Part shown: piece after piece, positions 55,942-64,000 of the stretch
How positions within the stretch are numbered: position 1 is the first letter of the stretch
Layout: every line of letters begins with the position of its first letter
Origin: an uncultured Tenacibaculum sp.
GTDB lineage: Bacteria; Bacteroidota; Bacteroidia; Flavobacteriales; Flavobacteriaceae
Assembly (NCBI GenBank): GCA_947493285.1
Contig: CANLQH010000001.1
Span: 558,001 to 622,000 of the forward strand
Direction: 5' to 3'
Length of the DNA: 64,000 nt
Notes under the pieces: generated by a model
What the model saw: only the letters and a program-made list of their open reading frames with translations
What the model was told of the DNA's origin: nothing
Database searches by the model: none
Made by a program: the position numbers and the translations under genes

Positions 55942-57813
55942 ATGGAACAAAAAAAATTTGATTTTAATTCCTTTATAGGAATGCTTTTATTAGGAGGAAT
56001 AATGCTTTGGTGGATGAACAGCCGTAAACCAGAAGTTACTCCTGAAACAACTACTCAAACAGAACAAACTTCTCAAGAAGCTTCAACTCAAAATAACTTA
56101 GTTGAAAATACCGTTTTAAACGATTCTTTACAGCAAATTGCTTTAAAAAATAAATTAGGAGCTTTTGCTTTTGGTGCTTTAACGACTAAAGAAGGAAATA
56201 CTACACTAGAAAATGATTTAGTAAAATTATCTATTGATAATAAAGGTGGACAAATTACTGAAGCTTTAATTAAAAACTTTAAAACATACGATTCACTTCC
56301 GTTGTATTTAATTAAAGATAAAAATGCTTCTTTTAATATTAATTTCGGAACAAACGATAATCGCATTTTAAATACCAAAGATTTATTATTTGCTCCAACA
56401 TTAACTAAAAACGGAGATACACAAGTACTTTCTATGAAGCTAAAGGTTTCTGAAACTCAGTTTTTAGAATACCGTTACGAAATGAAAGAAGGTGATTACC
56501 GTATTGGTTTCGCTGTACGCTCACAAGGTTTAAACAATGTAATTAACAGTTCTCAAGCAATTAATTTAGATTGGAACTTAAAAGGTTTTAGACATGAAAA
56601 AAGTTTAAAAACCGAAAACATGTATTCATACTATTATTATAAAGCTGATGATGAAGTTGAATACTTACAAATGAATGATGATGAAGTATCTAGCGATATA
56701 GATTGGGTAGCTTACAAGCAACATTTCTTTTCTACGATTTTATCTTCTAAAACACCTTTTAATGATGCAACATTAAAATCAGTAGATTTTGAAGGTGAAG
56801 AAAAAGATACTGTATTTACAAAAACATATGGTTTAAAAGCTCCTTTAGCGTTAACCAATGGTGAATTAAATTATGACATGGAATGGTTTTACGGACCAAC
56901 TAACTATAATTTATTAAAAACATATAAAGGTACTAACTTAGACGAAATTGCTGATTTAGGTTGGGGTATTTTTGGTTTCTTAAACCGAACTGTATTCTAC
57001 CCTGTATTTAATATGCTAAAAGGATTTATGGGTAATTTCGGATTGATCATTATTTTAATGACAATTGTTGTTCGTATTATCATGTCTCCTGTACTTTACA
57101 AGTCTTACCTATCAAGTGCTAAAATGAAGGTTATTCGTCCTGAGTTAACGGCATTAAACGAGAAGTATCCAGGAAAAGAAAATGCAATGAAGCGTCAGCA
57201 AGAAACCATGGCTATTCAACGAAAAGCTGGAGTTAGTATGATGTCTGGTTGTATTCCGGCATTATTACAAATGCCTGTTTTCTTTGCCTTATTTAAGTTC
57301 TTCCCTACAAATATTGATTTTAGACAGAAAAGCTTTTTATGGGCAAATGATTTATCATCATATGATACTGTTTTTAAATTACCTTTTAGCATACCTTTCT
57401 ATGGAGATCACGTGAGTTTGTTTCCAATATTAGCATCTGTTGCTATATTCTTTTACATGAGAATGAACCAAAGTCAGCAAGCTAATATGCAAGCACCTAC
57501 ACAAGAAGGGATGCCTGATATGAGTAAGATGATGAAGTACATGATCTACTTCTCTCCTATTATGATGTTATTCTTCTTTAATAACTATGCAAGTGGATTA
57601 AGTTTATACTACTTCATTTCAAATTTATTAACGATTGCAATCATGTTAGTTATTAAAAACTTTGTAATTGATGAAGATAAGATTCATGCTAAAATTGAAG
57701 AAAATAAAAAGCGTCCTGAAAAGAAAAAGAGTAAGTTCCGTGAGCGTTTAGATGCTGCCATGAAACAAGCTCAAGAACAACAAGCTGCGCAACAAAAAGC
57801 TAAGAAAAAATAA
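55942..57813 (+). CDS. yidC: Membrane protein insertase YidC
   Basis: 623 residues, a Gram-negative-type YidC that inserts membrane proteins with or beside SecYEG. An N-terminal membrane helix (SFIGMLLLGGIMLWW) precedes a ~300-residue periplasmic beta-sandwich (GGQITEALIKNFKTY, EYRYEMKEGDYRIGF), and then the conserved C-terminal five-helix insertase (NFGLIIILMTIVVRIIMSPV ... MSGCIPALLQMPVFFALFKF). The basic, Gln-rich tail (EQQAAQQKAKKK) is typical. It stands alone after pyrG, with a terminator at both ends. Confidence 0.97.
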   Translation: MEQKKFDFNSFIGMLLLGGIMLWWMNSRKPEVTPETTTQTEQTSQEASTQNNLVENTVLNDSLQQIALKNKLGAFAFGALTTKEGNTTLENDLVKLSIDNKGGQITEALIKNFKTYDSLPLYLIKDKNASFNINFGTNDNRILNTKDLLFAPTLTKNGDTQVLSMKLKVSETQFLEYRYEMKEGDYRIGFAVRSQGLNNVINSSQAINLDWNLKGFRHEKSLKTENMYSYYYYKADDEVEYLQMNDDEVSSDIDWVAYKQHFFSTILSSKTPFNDATLKSVDFEGEEKDTVFTKTYGLKAPLALTNGELNYDMEWFYGPTNYNLLKTYKGTNLDEIADLGWGIFGFLNRTVFYPVFNMLKGFMGNFGLIIILMTIVVRIIMSPVLYKSYLSSAKMKVIRPELTALNEKYPGKENAMKRQQETMAIQRKAGVSMMSGCIPALLQMPVFFALFKFFPTNIDFRQKSFLWANDLSSYDTVFKLPFSIPFYGDHVSLFPILASVAIFFYMRMNQSQQANMQAPTQEGMPDMSKMMKYMIYFSPIMMLFFFNNYASGLSLYYFISNLLTIAIMLVIKNFVIDEDKIHAKIEENKKRPEKKKSKFRERLDAAMKQAQEQQAAQQKAKKK

Positions 57814-57833
57814 TACTTTTTCTTTATAATAGA

Positions 57834-57860
57834 AAAGGTCGCTATATGCGACCTTTTTTT
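57834..57860 (+). terminator. Terminator of yidC
   Basis: AAAGGTCGC pairs with GCGACCTTT around TATAT, followed by a T run. Confidence 0.88.
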
Positions 57861-57935
57861 ATTTAACATTCTTTTAACTAAACCTCTTTAAACCATTAAT
57901 GACCTTCGTAGTCTAAAGGTATTTACATACAACAA

Positions 57936-60428
57936 ATGAGAAAATTTACACTATTATTTTTACTACTTAGCATAACAACTTTTGCTCAAAGACCCAATCG
58001 AGGCAACATTCCTAAAATTACTTTAACAGGTAAAATTATTGAAGCTAACTCTAAGCAACCACTAGAATATGCTACTTTAATTTTAACACATTTAAAAAGT
58101 AAGCGAGTTGCGGGTGGCGTTACAAATCAAAATGGAAGTTTTTCAATCGAAGTTCCTAAAGGTGAGTATGGGGTAAAAGTGGAATTTATAGGTTTTAAAA
58201 CCAAAACACTTCCAAATAAACAGTTAACTGAAAATACTAATCTAGGCGTAATTACTTTATCAGAAGATACCGAAACTTTAGATGAAGTTGAAGTAATTGC
58301 AGAAAAATCAACTGTAGAAATTAGGCTAGATAAGAAGATTTACAATGTTGGTAAAGACATGACTGTTAAAGGTGGTAATGCTTCAGATGTTTTAGACAAT
58401 GTACCGTCTGTTAATGTAGATGCCGAAGGTGCTGTTAGTTTACGTGGAAGTGAAAACGTTCGAATTCTTATCGATGGTAAACCATCAGCTTTAGTTGGTT
58501 TAACTGGTACAGAAGCTTTACGAAACCTACCTGCAGATGCAATTGAAAAGGTAGAAGTGATTACCTCCCCATCTGCTCGTTATGATGCTGAAGGAACAGC
58601 TGGTATTTTAAATATTATTCTTAGAAAAGGTAAAATTACTGGCTTTAATGGATCTGTGAATTTAACTGTTGGAAATCCTGACATGGTTAGAGTTGCTCCC
58701 AACTTAAACTATCGAACTAAAAAAATAAACCTATTTTCTAACCTTGGGTATTCTTATAGAAAAGGACCTGGTAACTCTCAAAGCTTTTTTACCAATTTTG
58801 ATAATGACGGAACAATAACAGATTACCGTAATGAAGATAGAGTTTTTGATCGAGAAAATAAAAACTTCAATGCTTCATTAGGTTTAGAATACTACATCAA
58901 CAAAAATAGCTCTATTACAGGATCTTATTTTTATAGAAATTCAAATGGAAATGATATTGCTACTAATATCACAGATAGTCTTAACGTTAATAGAGAAATA
59001 GGCTCAAGAGAAGTTAGAATAGAAACAGAAAAAGAAGATGGTATTGACAATCAATACTCCTTAAATTACACCAACAATTTTGATGGAAAAGGGAAAAAAC
59101 TAACAATCGATTTACAATATAGCGATAGTAATGAAACAGAAAACTCTCCAGTTGCTATAGATGGAGTTTTAGCTGAACAGAACTCACAAGTAACAACTTC
59201 TAAAGACAAATTATTTCAAATAGATTATATACTACCAATTGGTGAAAACAGCCAGTTTGAATTTGGTCATAAAACTATGTTACAAGATTTGTTTTCAGAC
59301 TTTAAAGTACGACAAAGACAAGACGATGGAACTTTCCCTCTAGGTAATTCATCAAATGCTATTGATTTCAAACAAAACATTTATGCTTTTTACGCTCAAT
59401 ACGGTAATAAAATAAACAAGTTTTCTTATTTATTGGGTTTACGTACTGAAATTACAGATATCGATTTAAGAGTGTTAACTGACAACACTTTTTCAGATAA
59501 AAACTATACTGAATGGTTCCCTACAGTAAATTTAGGCTATGAATTAAACGATACTGACAACTTAACTTTAGGATATAGTCGAAGATTAAGAAGACCACGT
59601 CATTGGTTTTTAAATCCTTTTGAATCTCGTAGTTCTGCTACTAATATCTTTAAAGGAAACCCAGATATTAATCCAACTTTTACAAGCTCTTTTGATTTAG
59701 GTTATATTACTAAAATTAATAAACTTACTTTAAACTCATCTATTTATTATCAGTATTCAACTGACATTATGCAAGGAGTATCTTTTTTAGAGCAAAGAGA
59801 AATTGATGGTAGACTTACGCCAGTTGCTATTCGACAACCTATAAACTTAAATGATGAAAGTCGTTACGGTTTTGAATTAACTACTAATTATAATCCATCA
59901 AGAAAAGTGCGTTTATCAGCAACTTTTAATTATTTTAAATTTAAAACAGACCCTTTTAATCACACTTATACATATGCATTTACAGATGACAATGGTATTT
60001 CAAGTGATATAACCGAAACTGAAGTATTACCTGAAGTAAACGAAAGTAGTTGGTTTGCTCGTTTTAATTCAAGAATTACATTACCGGCAAAAATACAATG
60101 GCAAACACGTTTAATGTATCGTGGACCGCAAGCTAGCGCACAAAGTGATAGAGATGGAATGTTTATAACCAACCTATCGTTTAGTAAAGATATATTTAAA
60201 GACAAAGCATCATTAGTTTTAAATGTTAGTGATTTATTTAACTCTCGTAAAAGAGAAAGTACTACGTACTTCGGAGGTAGAGATAATCCAAGAACTATTT
60301 CTAATGGTGAATTTCAATGGAGAGAGCGTCAAATAACGTTAAGTTTTACATATAGATTCAATCAAAAGAAAAAACGTCAACGACCACAAAGAAATTTTGA
60401 TGGCGGCGGAGGTGAATTTGGCGGATAA
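57936..60428 (+). CDS. TonB-receptor-like outer membrane beta-barrel protein
   Basis: 830 residues. Signal peptide (FTLLFLLLSITTFAQ), then a carboxypeptidase-regulatory-like beta-sandwich (LTGKIIEANSKQPLEYATLI ... FKTKTLPNK), a plug domain (GGNASDVLDNVPSVNVDAEG, GSENVRILIDGKPSALVGLT), and a ~580-residue barrel of the Bacteroidota outer-membrane receptor type (RRPRHWFLNPFESRSSATNI). The C-terminus is unusual: after the last strand (SFTYRFNQ) comes a basic, then Gly-rich tail. No TonB box is obvious. It may transport a peptide or siderophore-like ligand, but this is not inferable. A small Spy/CpxP-like gene follows 119 bases later, after a terminator. Confidence 0.88.
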   Translation: MRKFTLLFLLLSITTFAQRPNRGNIPKITLTGKIIEANSKQPLEYATLILTHLKSKRVAGGVTNQNGSFSIEVPKGEYGVKVEFIGFKTKTLPNKQLTENTNLGVITLSEDTETLDEVEVIAEKSTVEIRLDKKIYNVGKDMTVKGGNASDVLDNVPSVNVDAEGAVSLRGSENVRILIDGKPSALVGLTGTEALRNLPADAIEKVEVITSPSARYDAEGTAGILNIILRKGKITGFNGSVNLTVGNPDMVRVAPNLNYRTKKINLFSNLGYSYRKGPGNSQSFFTNFDNDGTITDYRNEDRVFDRENKNFNASLGLEYYINKNSSITGSYFYRNSNGNDIATNITDSLNVNREIGSREVRIETEKEDGIDNQYSLNYTNNFDGKGKKLTIDLQYSDSNETENSPVAIDGVLAEQNSQVTTSKDKLFQIDYILPIGENSQFEFGHKTMLQDLFSDFKVRQRQDDGTFPLGNSSNAIDFKQNIYAFYAQYGNKINKFSYLLGLRTEITDIDLRVLTDNTFSDKNYTEWFPTVNLGYELNDTDNLTLGYSRRLRRPRHWFLNPFESRSSATNIFKGNPDINPTFTSSFDLGYITKINKLTLNSSIYYQYSTDIMQGVSFLEQREIDGRLTPVAIRQPINLNDESRYGFELTTNYNPSRKVRLSATFNYFKFKTDPFNHTYTYAFTDDNGISSDITETEVLPEVNESSWFARFNSRITLPAKIQWQTRLMYRGPQASAQSDRDGMFITNLSFSKDIFKDKASLVLNVSDLFNSRKRESTTYFGGRDNPRTISNGEFQWRERQITLSFTYRFNQKKKRQRPQRNFDGGGGEFGG

Positions 60429-60438
60429 AATTATTTAC

Positions 60439-60468
60439 AAAGAGGAAGTTTAAAAACTTCCTCTTTTT
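60439..60468 (+). terminator. Terminator of the outer membrane receptor gene
   Basis: AGAGGAAGTTT pairs with AAACTTCCTCT, followed by a T-rich run. Confidence 0.85.
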
Positions 60469-60547
60469 CTTTTAACATTACTTTATTAATTTTTAAATAA
60501 ACCTTCTCTCTTCAAATAAGTCTAAAACAAAAAACAAAGATTTATTC

Positions 60548-60949
60548 ATGAAAAAAATCATTCTTACAAGTCTAGTACTACTCTTGTTTATTGGAAGTTC
60601 AACTGCACAAAGGCAGAAAAATCAGGAAAAAATAATTGACAAACAGCTAGAAAAAGTTCAAGAGAAATTAAAATTAGACAACATTCAACTACTAATGATA
60701 AAAGAAGTTGTTGTAAAATATCAAAAAGAAAAAATAGCGCTACGAAATCAGGAAATACCAGATGAGGAGAAAAGGATTCTAATCAGAGAAATTAACCTGA
60801 AACAAGAAAAAGAATTAAGTCAGTTTTTAAATGAAGAACAACTGGTTGAGTTTAAAAAAATTATGAAGGAACAAAAAAAAGAAGTTCGAAAAAATCGATC
60901 TAGGAAAAAAGGCAGTGGAAATAGAAGAGGTCGAAGAAATTCTTTTTAA
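60548..60949 (+). CDS. Small Spy/CpxP-like periplasmic protein
   Basis: A 133-residue protein with a signal peptide (IILTSLVLLLFIGSSTAQ) and a mature region made of long, charged helices (EKIIDKQLEKVQEKLKLDNI ... LIREINLKQEKELSQFLNEE) with a very basic end (KKGSGNRRGRR). The helical, LxxEQ-like layout is that of Spy/CpxP-type periplasmic chaperones or stress sensors; the LTxxQ motif itself is not exact, so this is inference. Its own terminator follows, and it is separated from the receptor gene by another, so it is a single transcription unit. Confidence 0.72.
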   Translation: MKKIILTSLVLLLFIGSSTAQRQKNQEKIIDKQLEKVQEKLKLDNIQLLMIKEVVVKYQKEKIALRNQEIPDEEKRILIREINLKQEKELSQFLNEEQLVEFKKIMKEQKKEVRKNRSRKKGSGNRRGRRNSF

Positions 60950-60956
60950 AATAAAA

Positions 60957-60984
60957 AAGCTCGCAAAATTGCGAGCCTTTTATA
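60957..60984. terminator. Terminator after the Spy/CpxP-like gene
   Basis: GCTCGCAA pairs with TTGCGAGC (60959-60976) with A and T runs outside; it may serve the convergent small membrane gene as well. Confidence 0.85.
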
Positions 60985-61000
60985 TATATTGTTTATAAGC

Positions 61001-61174
61001 TTACTTACCTTCAGCTGCTTTTTTTGCTTCTCTCTTTAATTTGATGTTTTCCCAGATTGTACCACCAATCCAGTAAGGAACTACAAATGTTAATAAGAAA
61101 ATTAACAACCAAAATCCTGTTGTAAAAATAAACATGAATAATACTAGTCCTGAAAATTCTGAAAAATCTAACAT
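61001..61174 (-). CDS. 57-residue single-helix membrane protein
   Basis: Reading the minus strand from ATG 61174 gives MLDFSEFSGLVLFMFIFTTG, then FWLLIFLLTFVVPYWIGGTI, then a charged end (WENIKLKREAKKAAEGK), ending TAA at 61001. One long hydrophobic stretch (about residues 10-39) and a lysine-rich tail predict a small inner-membrane protein. The family is not recognised. A matching promoter and the shared terminator support a real gene. It diverges from fumC. Confidence 0.7.
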   Translation of the reverse strand: MLDFSEFSGLVLFMFIFTTGFWLLIFLLTFVVPYWIGGTIWENIKLKREAKKAAEGK

Positions 61175-61202
61175 TTGTTTCTTATTAAAAATTGTTGTGC
61201 GA

Positions 61203-61233
61203 CAAAATTAAAACTATTTTTCTTTTCAACCAA
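61203..61233 (-). promoter_or_regulatory. Promoter of the 57-residue membrane protein
   Basis: On the minus strand TTG (61233-61231), a 20-base spacer and TAATTTTG (61210-61203). Confidence 0.6.
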
Positions 61234-61275
61234 TAAAATCTGATAAAAATCATTACTAAAAACTATTAGAATTTG

Positions 61276-61283
61276 TAATTTTG
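61276..61283 (+). promoter_or_regulatory. Probable -7 element of fumC
   Basis: TAATTTTG fits TAnnTTTG, 37 bases before the ATG. No -33 TTG is visible. Confidence 0.45.
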
Positions 61284-61320
61284 GACTTCGTTAATTTATA
61301 GCCTTTTAAATCATTTTAAA

Positions 61321-62721
61321 ATGACAAAATACAGAATCGAAAAAGATACAATGGGAAACGTTGAAGTTCCTGCTGATAAATATTGGGGAGCACAAACAGA
61401 GCGTTCTCGTAACAACTTTAAAATTGGTCCTGCTGGTTCTATGCCATTAGAAGTAGTTTACGGATTTGCTTACCTAAAAAAAGCTGCTGCTTTCACCAAC
61501 TGTGAATTAGGAGTTTTAGCTGAAGAAAAACGTGATTTAATCGGTCAGGTTTGTGATGAAATCTTAGCAGGTAAGCATGACGATCAGTTTCCATTAGTTA
61601 TCTGGCAAACAGGTTCTGGTACGCAATCTAACATGAACTGTAACGAGGTAATCGCTAATAGAGCTCATGAAATTGCAGGAAAAGTAATTGGTGAAGGCGA
61701 AAAAACAATTCAACCAAATGATGATGTAAACAAATCGCAATCGTCTAATGATACCTTCCCTACAGGGATGCATATTGCTGCTTACAAGAAAATTGTAGAA
61801 ACTACAATTCCTGGAGTTGAGCAGCTACGTGATACTTTACAAGCAAAATCAGAAGCATTTAAAGGTGTAGTTAAAATTGGTCGTACACACTTAATGGATG
61901 CTACTCCATTAACATTAGGACAAGAGTTTTCTGGTTATGTAGCACAATTAAACTTCGGATTAAAAGCTTTAAATAACTCATTAGCACACTTAAGTCAATT
62001 AGCTTTAGGAGGAACAGCAGTTGGAACTGGTTTAAATACTCCTGCTGGTTATGATGTATTAGTAGCGAAATATATCGCTGAATTTACAGGGTTACCATTT
62101 GTAACTGCTGAAAATAAGTTTGAAGCTTTAGCAGCACATGATGCTTTAGTTGAAACTCACGGAGCTTTAAAACAATTAGCAGTATCCTTAAATAAAATAG
62201 CCAACGATATTCGTTTAATGGCTTCTGGACCACGTTCTGGAATTGGTGAAATTATCATTCCTGCAAACGAACCGGGTTCTTCTATTATGCCTGGAAAAGT
62301 AAACCCTACGCAAGCAGAAGCAATTACAATGGTTTGTGCACAAGTTATGGGGAATGATGTTGCCGTAACTGTTGGTGGAACTCAAGGACATTACGAATTA
62401 AACGTATTTAAACCAATGATGGCTGCCAATGTTTTACAATCTGCTCAGTTAATTGGAGATGCTTGTGTATCATTTGATGTGAATTGTGCAGCAGGTATTG
62501 AACCTAACCACGGTAGAATTACAGAATTGGTAAACAATTCATTAATGTTAGTTACCGCTTTAAATACTAAAATCGGATATTATAAAGCTGCTGAAATTGC
62601 AAATACAGCTCACGAAAATGGAACTACTTTAAAAGAAGAAGCAGTACGTTTAGGATATGTAACTCCAGAACAATATGACGAATGGGTAAAACCAGAAGAC
62701 ATGACTGGTAGTTTAAAATAA
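61321..62721 (+). CDS. fumC: Class II fumarate hydratase
   Basis: A 466-residue fumarase that hydrates fumarate to malate in the TCA cycle. The superfamily signature [13 protein letters not shown] and the active-site segments [34 protein letters not shown] and [17 protein letters not shown] are intact. Class II enzymes are iron-free and oxygen-stable. It stands alone between the divergent small membrane gene and a terminator. Confidence 0.97.
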   Translation: MTKYRIEKDTMGNVEVPADKYWGAQTERSRNNFKIGPAGSMPLEVVYGFAYLKKAAAFTNCELGVLAEEKRDLIGQVCDEILAGKHDDQFPLVIWQTGSGTQSNMNCNEVIANRAHEIAGKVIGEGEKTIQPNDDVNKSQSSNDTFPTGMHIAAYKKIVETTIPGVEQLRDTLQAKSEAFKGVVKIGRTHLMDATPLTLGQEFSGYVAQLNFGLKALNNSLAHLSQLALGGTAVGTGLNTPAGYDVLVAKYIAEFTGLPFVTAENKFEALAAHDALVETHGALKQLAVSLNKIANDIRLMASGPRSGIGEIIIPANEPGSSIMPGKVNPTQAEAITMVCAQVMGNDVAVTVGGTQGHYELNVFKPMMAANVLQSAQLIGDACVSFDVNCAAGIEPNHGRITELVNNSLMLVTALNTKIGYYKAAEIANTAHENGTTLKEEAVRLGYVTPEQYDEWVKPEDMTGSLK

Positions 62722-62743
62722 AAAACTTAATTTTGTATTATAT

Positions 62744-62773
62744 AAAAGCTGCAAAAAATTTGCAGCTTTTTTT
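62744..62773 (+). terminator. Terminator of fumC
   Basis: AAAAGCTGCA pairs with TGCAGCTTTT, followed by a T run. Confidence 0.9.
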
Positions 62774-62803
62774 AGCGAAAAGAATTAATCATATTTAAAG
62801 ATA

Positions 62804-63283
62804 ATGAAGATGAACAAACACGAAGAATATATGAGCGAAGCTGTAAAAGCAGCTTTAAAAGGAATGAGTAATAACGAAGGTGGACCATTTGGTTGTATCG
62901 TTGTAAAAGATGGTGAAATTGTTGGACGTGGTAACAATAAAGTTACCTCAACAAACGACCCAACTGCACACGCAGAAGTTACAGCTATTAGAGATGCTTG
63001 TAAAAACCTAGGTTCTTTCCAATTAGATGGATGTATTGTATATACTTCTTGCGAACCTTGTCCTATGTGTTTAGGTGCTATTTATTGGGCAAGACCTGAT
63101 AAAGTATATTACGGAAGTAATCAAGTAGATGCGGCTAATATTGGTTTTGATGATGAATTTATTTATAAAGAAATTCCATTACCATACGAAAAGCGTAGTA
63201 TTCCTTTTGAACAAGTAGGACGCGACATTGCTTTAGAACCATTTGAAAAATGGACAGAAAAACAAGATAAAATTGAGTACTAA
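62804..63283 (+). CDS. guaD: Guanine deaminase (cytidine-deaminase fold)
   Basis: A 159-residue zinc deaminase. The zinc site is HAEV (His and the catalytic Glu) and PCPMC (two Cys), in the contexts NDPTAHAEVTAIRDACKNLG and YTSCEPCPMCLGAIYWARP. The C-terminal FDDEFIYKEIPLPYEKRSIP closely follows the B. subtilis guanine deaminase, where a domain-swapped C-terminus closes the neighbour's active site. It converts guanine to xanthine for purine salvage or nitrogen. The start could also be the Met two codons later (62810). Confidence 0.93.
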   Translation: MKMNKHEEYMSEAVKAALKGMSNNEGGPFGCIVVKDGEIVGRGNNKVTSTNDPTAHAEVTAIRDACKNLGSFQLDGCIVYTSCEPCPMCLGAIYWARPDKVYYGSNQVDAANIGFDDEFIYKEIPLPYEKRSIPFEQVGRDIALEPFEKWTEKQDKIEY

Positions 63284-63288
63284 AAATT

Positions 63289-63320
63289 AAATCCGAAGTT
63301 TAAGCTTCGGATTTTTTTAT
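63289..63320. terminator. Terminator between guaD and the LytTR gene
   Basis: AAATCCGAAG pairs with CTTCGGATTT, with T run; the stem is identical to that of the carB terminator. The flanking genes are convergent. Confidence 0.88.
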
Positions 63321-63341
63321 ATCTAAGAGTTATAAACTGTT

Positions 63342-64000
63342 CTAATCAATCCAGTTTTTAAAGTCCTTTACACGCTCTCTACTTACAATTATCTCATCAG
63401 CATCGTAAGAATGTAATTTTAATTGTAAACGAGAGTTTGTGTAAGAAACAATATCTTTTATTGCGTTTATATGTACAATAAAAGTACGATTTACTCTAAA
63501 AAATTGCTCAGGATCTAACTGCTCTTGCCAATGCTCTAAAGAATTATCAATTAAATAATTTCTATTTGAATTTGTTTGAATATATGTTGCTTTGTTTTCT
63601 GAATAAAAGCATTCGATCTCATCAACATGAATAATTTTTATATGCTGCCCAATTTTAATCGTGAATCGTTTTTTAAACTTACGATCTATAGGGTTGATTA
63701 ACAATTTGCGTATATCATCAATATTTACTTGTAAATCGGTTTGTTTTGGCTGATTTTCTTTAAACTTATCTACCGCAACTTTTAACTCATCTTCATCAAT
63801 AGGTTTTAGCAAATAATCGATAGAATTTAACTTAAAAGCTTTTAATGCATATTCATCGTAAGCTGTTGTAAAAATGATTGCTGACTTTACTTCAATTTCT
63901 TCAAAAATTTCAAAAGAAAGCCCATCTGATAATTGAATATCTAAGAAGATTAAATCAGGATGTTGATTGTTTTGAAACCAGTTAATAGATTCTTCTACCG
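63342..64000 (-). CDS. LytTR-family response regulator (5' partial)
   Basis: The frame is open to the window edge on its 5' side; 219 residues are visible. The receiver's phosphoacceptor Asp is in DLIFLDIQLSDG, followed by IIFTTAYDEYALKAFKLNSI and the Lys in YLLKPID. The C-terminal DNA-binding LytTR domain has VDEIECFYSENKATYIQTNS, FFRVNRTFIVHINAI and LQLKLHSYDADEIIVSRERV. Bacteroidota commonly pair such regulators with a membrane histidine kinase of the LytS/YehU type, which would lie upstream, outside the window. The regulon is unknown. Confidence 0.95.
   Translation of the reverse strand, partial: VEESINWFQNNQHPDLIFLDIQLSDGLSFEIFEEIEVKSAIIFTTAYDEYALKAFKLNSIDYLLKPIDEDELKVAVDKFKENQPKQTDLQVNIDDIRKLLINPIDRKFKKRFTIKIGQHIKIIHVDEIECFYSENKATYIQTNSNRNYLIDNSLEHWQEQLDPEQFFRVNRTFIVHINAIKDIVSYTNSRLQLKLHSYDADEIIVSRERVKDFKNWID

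Overview
This 64 kb window is an AT-rich bacterial chromosome segment from a member of the Bacteroidota, almost certainly a (probably marine) Flavobacteriaceae. Evidence: promoters of the TTG-N17-23-TAnnTTTG type, the near absence of Shine-Dalgarno sequences, type IX secretion (T9SS) sorting domains, PorP/SprF-like proteins, FecR/TonB signalling proteins, and a gliding-motility sprC-sprD-sprB-sprF block. The genus cannot be fixed from this alone; Tenacibaculum/Polaribacter-like is only a guess. No rRNA, tRNA, CRISPR array, transposase, phage gene or integrase was seen.

Layout. 1-10.6 kb is mostly housekeeping: a cut-off NarL-type response regulator, a possible outer-membrane protein, a cupin, a lipoprotein, a HerA-like ATPase divergent from queE (7-deazaguanine synthesis), accA, then tgt-lptG-EamA transporter, and rluF. 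10.6-33.3 kb (minus strand) is the gliding adhesin operon sprC-sprD-sprB-sprF. Its centre is a 17.6 kb sprB gene for a ~5,870-residue surface adhesin built from about 100-residue SprB repeats, with two layers of larger internal duplication. Divergent from it is a secreted leucine-rich-repeat/EF-hand protein behind a 568 bp intergenic region that holds a perfect 20 bp palindrome.

36-48.7 kb holds cmk, rluD plus a two-PASTA protein, ddl-coaD-M14 peptidase lipoprotein, an ECF sigma/FecR anti-sigma/TonB-dependent transducer trio, a GlmU-like protein, and a three-gene group of a small membrane protein, a hotdog thioesterase and a cyclase-family hydrolase. 48.7-50.7 kb is a solitary accessory lipoprotein gene bracketed by two imperfect palindromes, each with GCTAAC/GTTAGC ends. 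They look like integron attC recombination sites, and this is the most interesting possible mobile unit in the window.

50.8-64 kb returns to core genes: carB (lacking the C-terminal allosteric domain), rpmH, pyrG, yidC, a TonB-receptor-like outer membrane protein with a small Spy/CpxP-like neighbour, a 57-residue membrane protein, fumC, guaD and a cut-off LytTR response regulator.

How the genes work together: accA (fatty acids), pyrG/carB/cmk (pyrimidines), ddl/PASTA/GlmU-like (envelope), lptG/yidC (outer and inner membrane biogenesis), queE/tgt (queuosine) and rluD/rluF (ribosome) are ordinary growth functions. The window's lifestyle signature is surface gliding and adhesion through T9SS-exported SprB and cell-surface signalling through ECF/FecR/TonB. 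Start codons were revised inward where an annotated hairpin or promoter overlaps the longest open frame.
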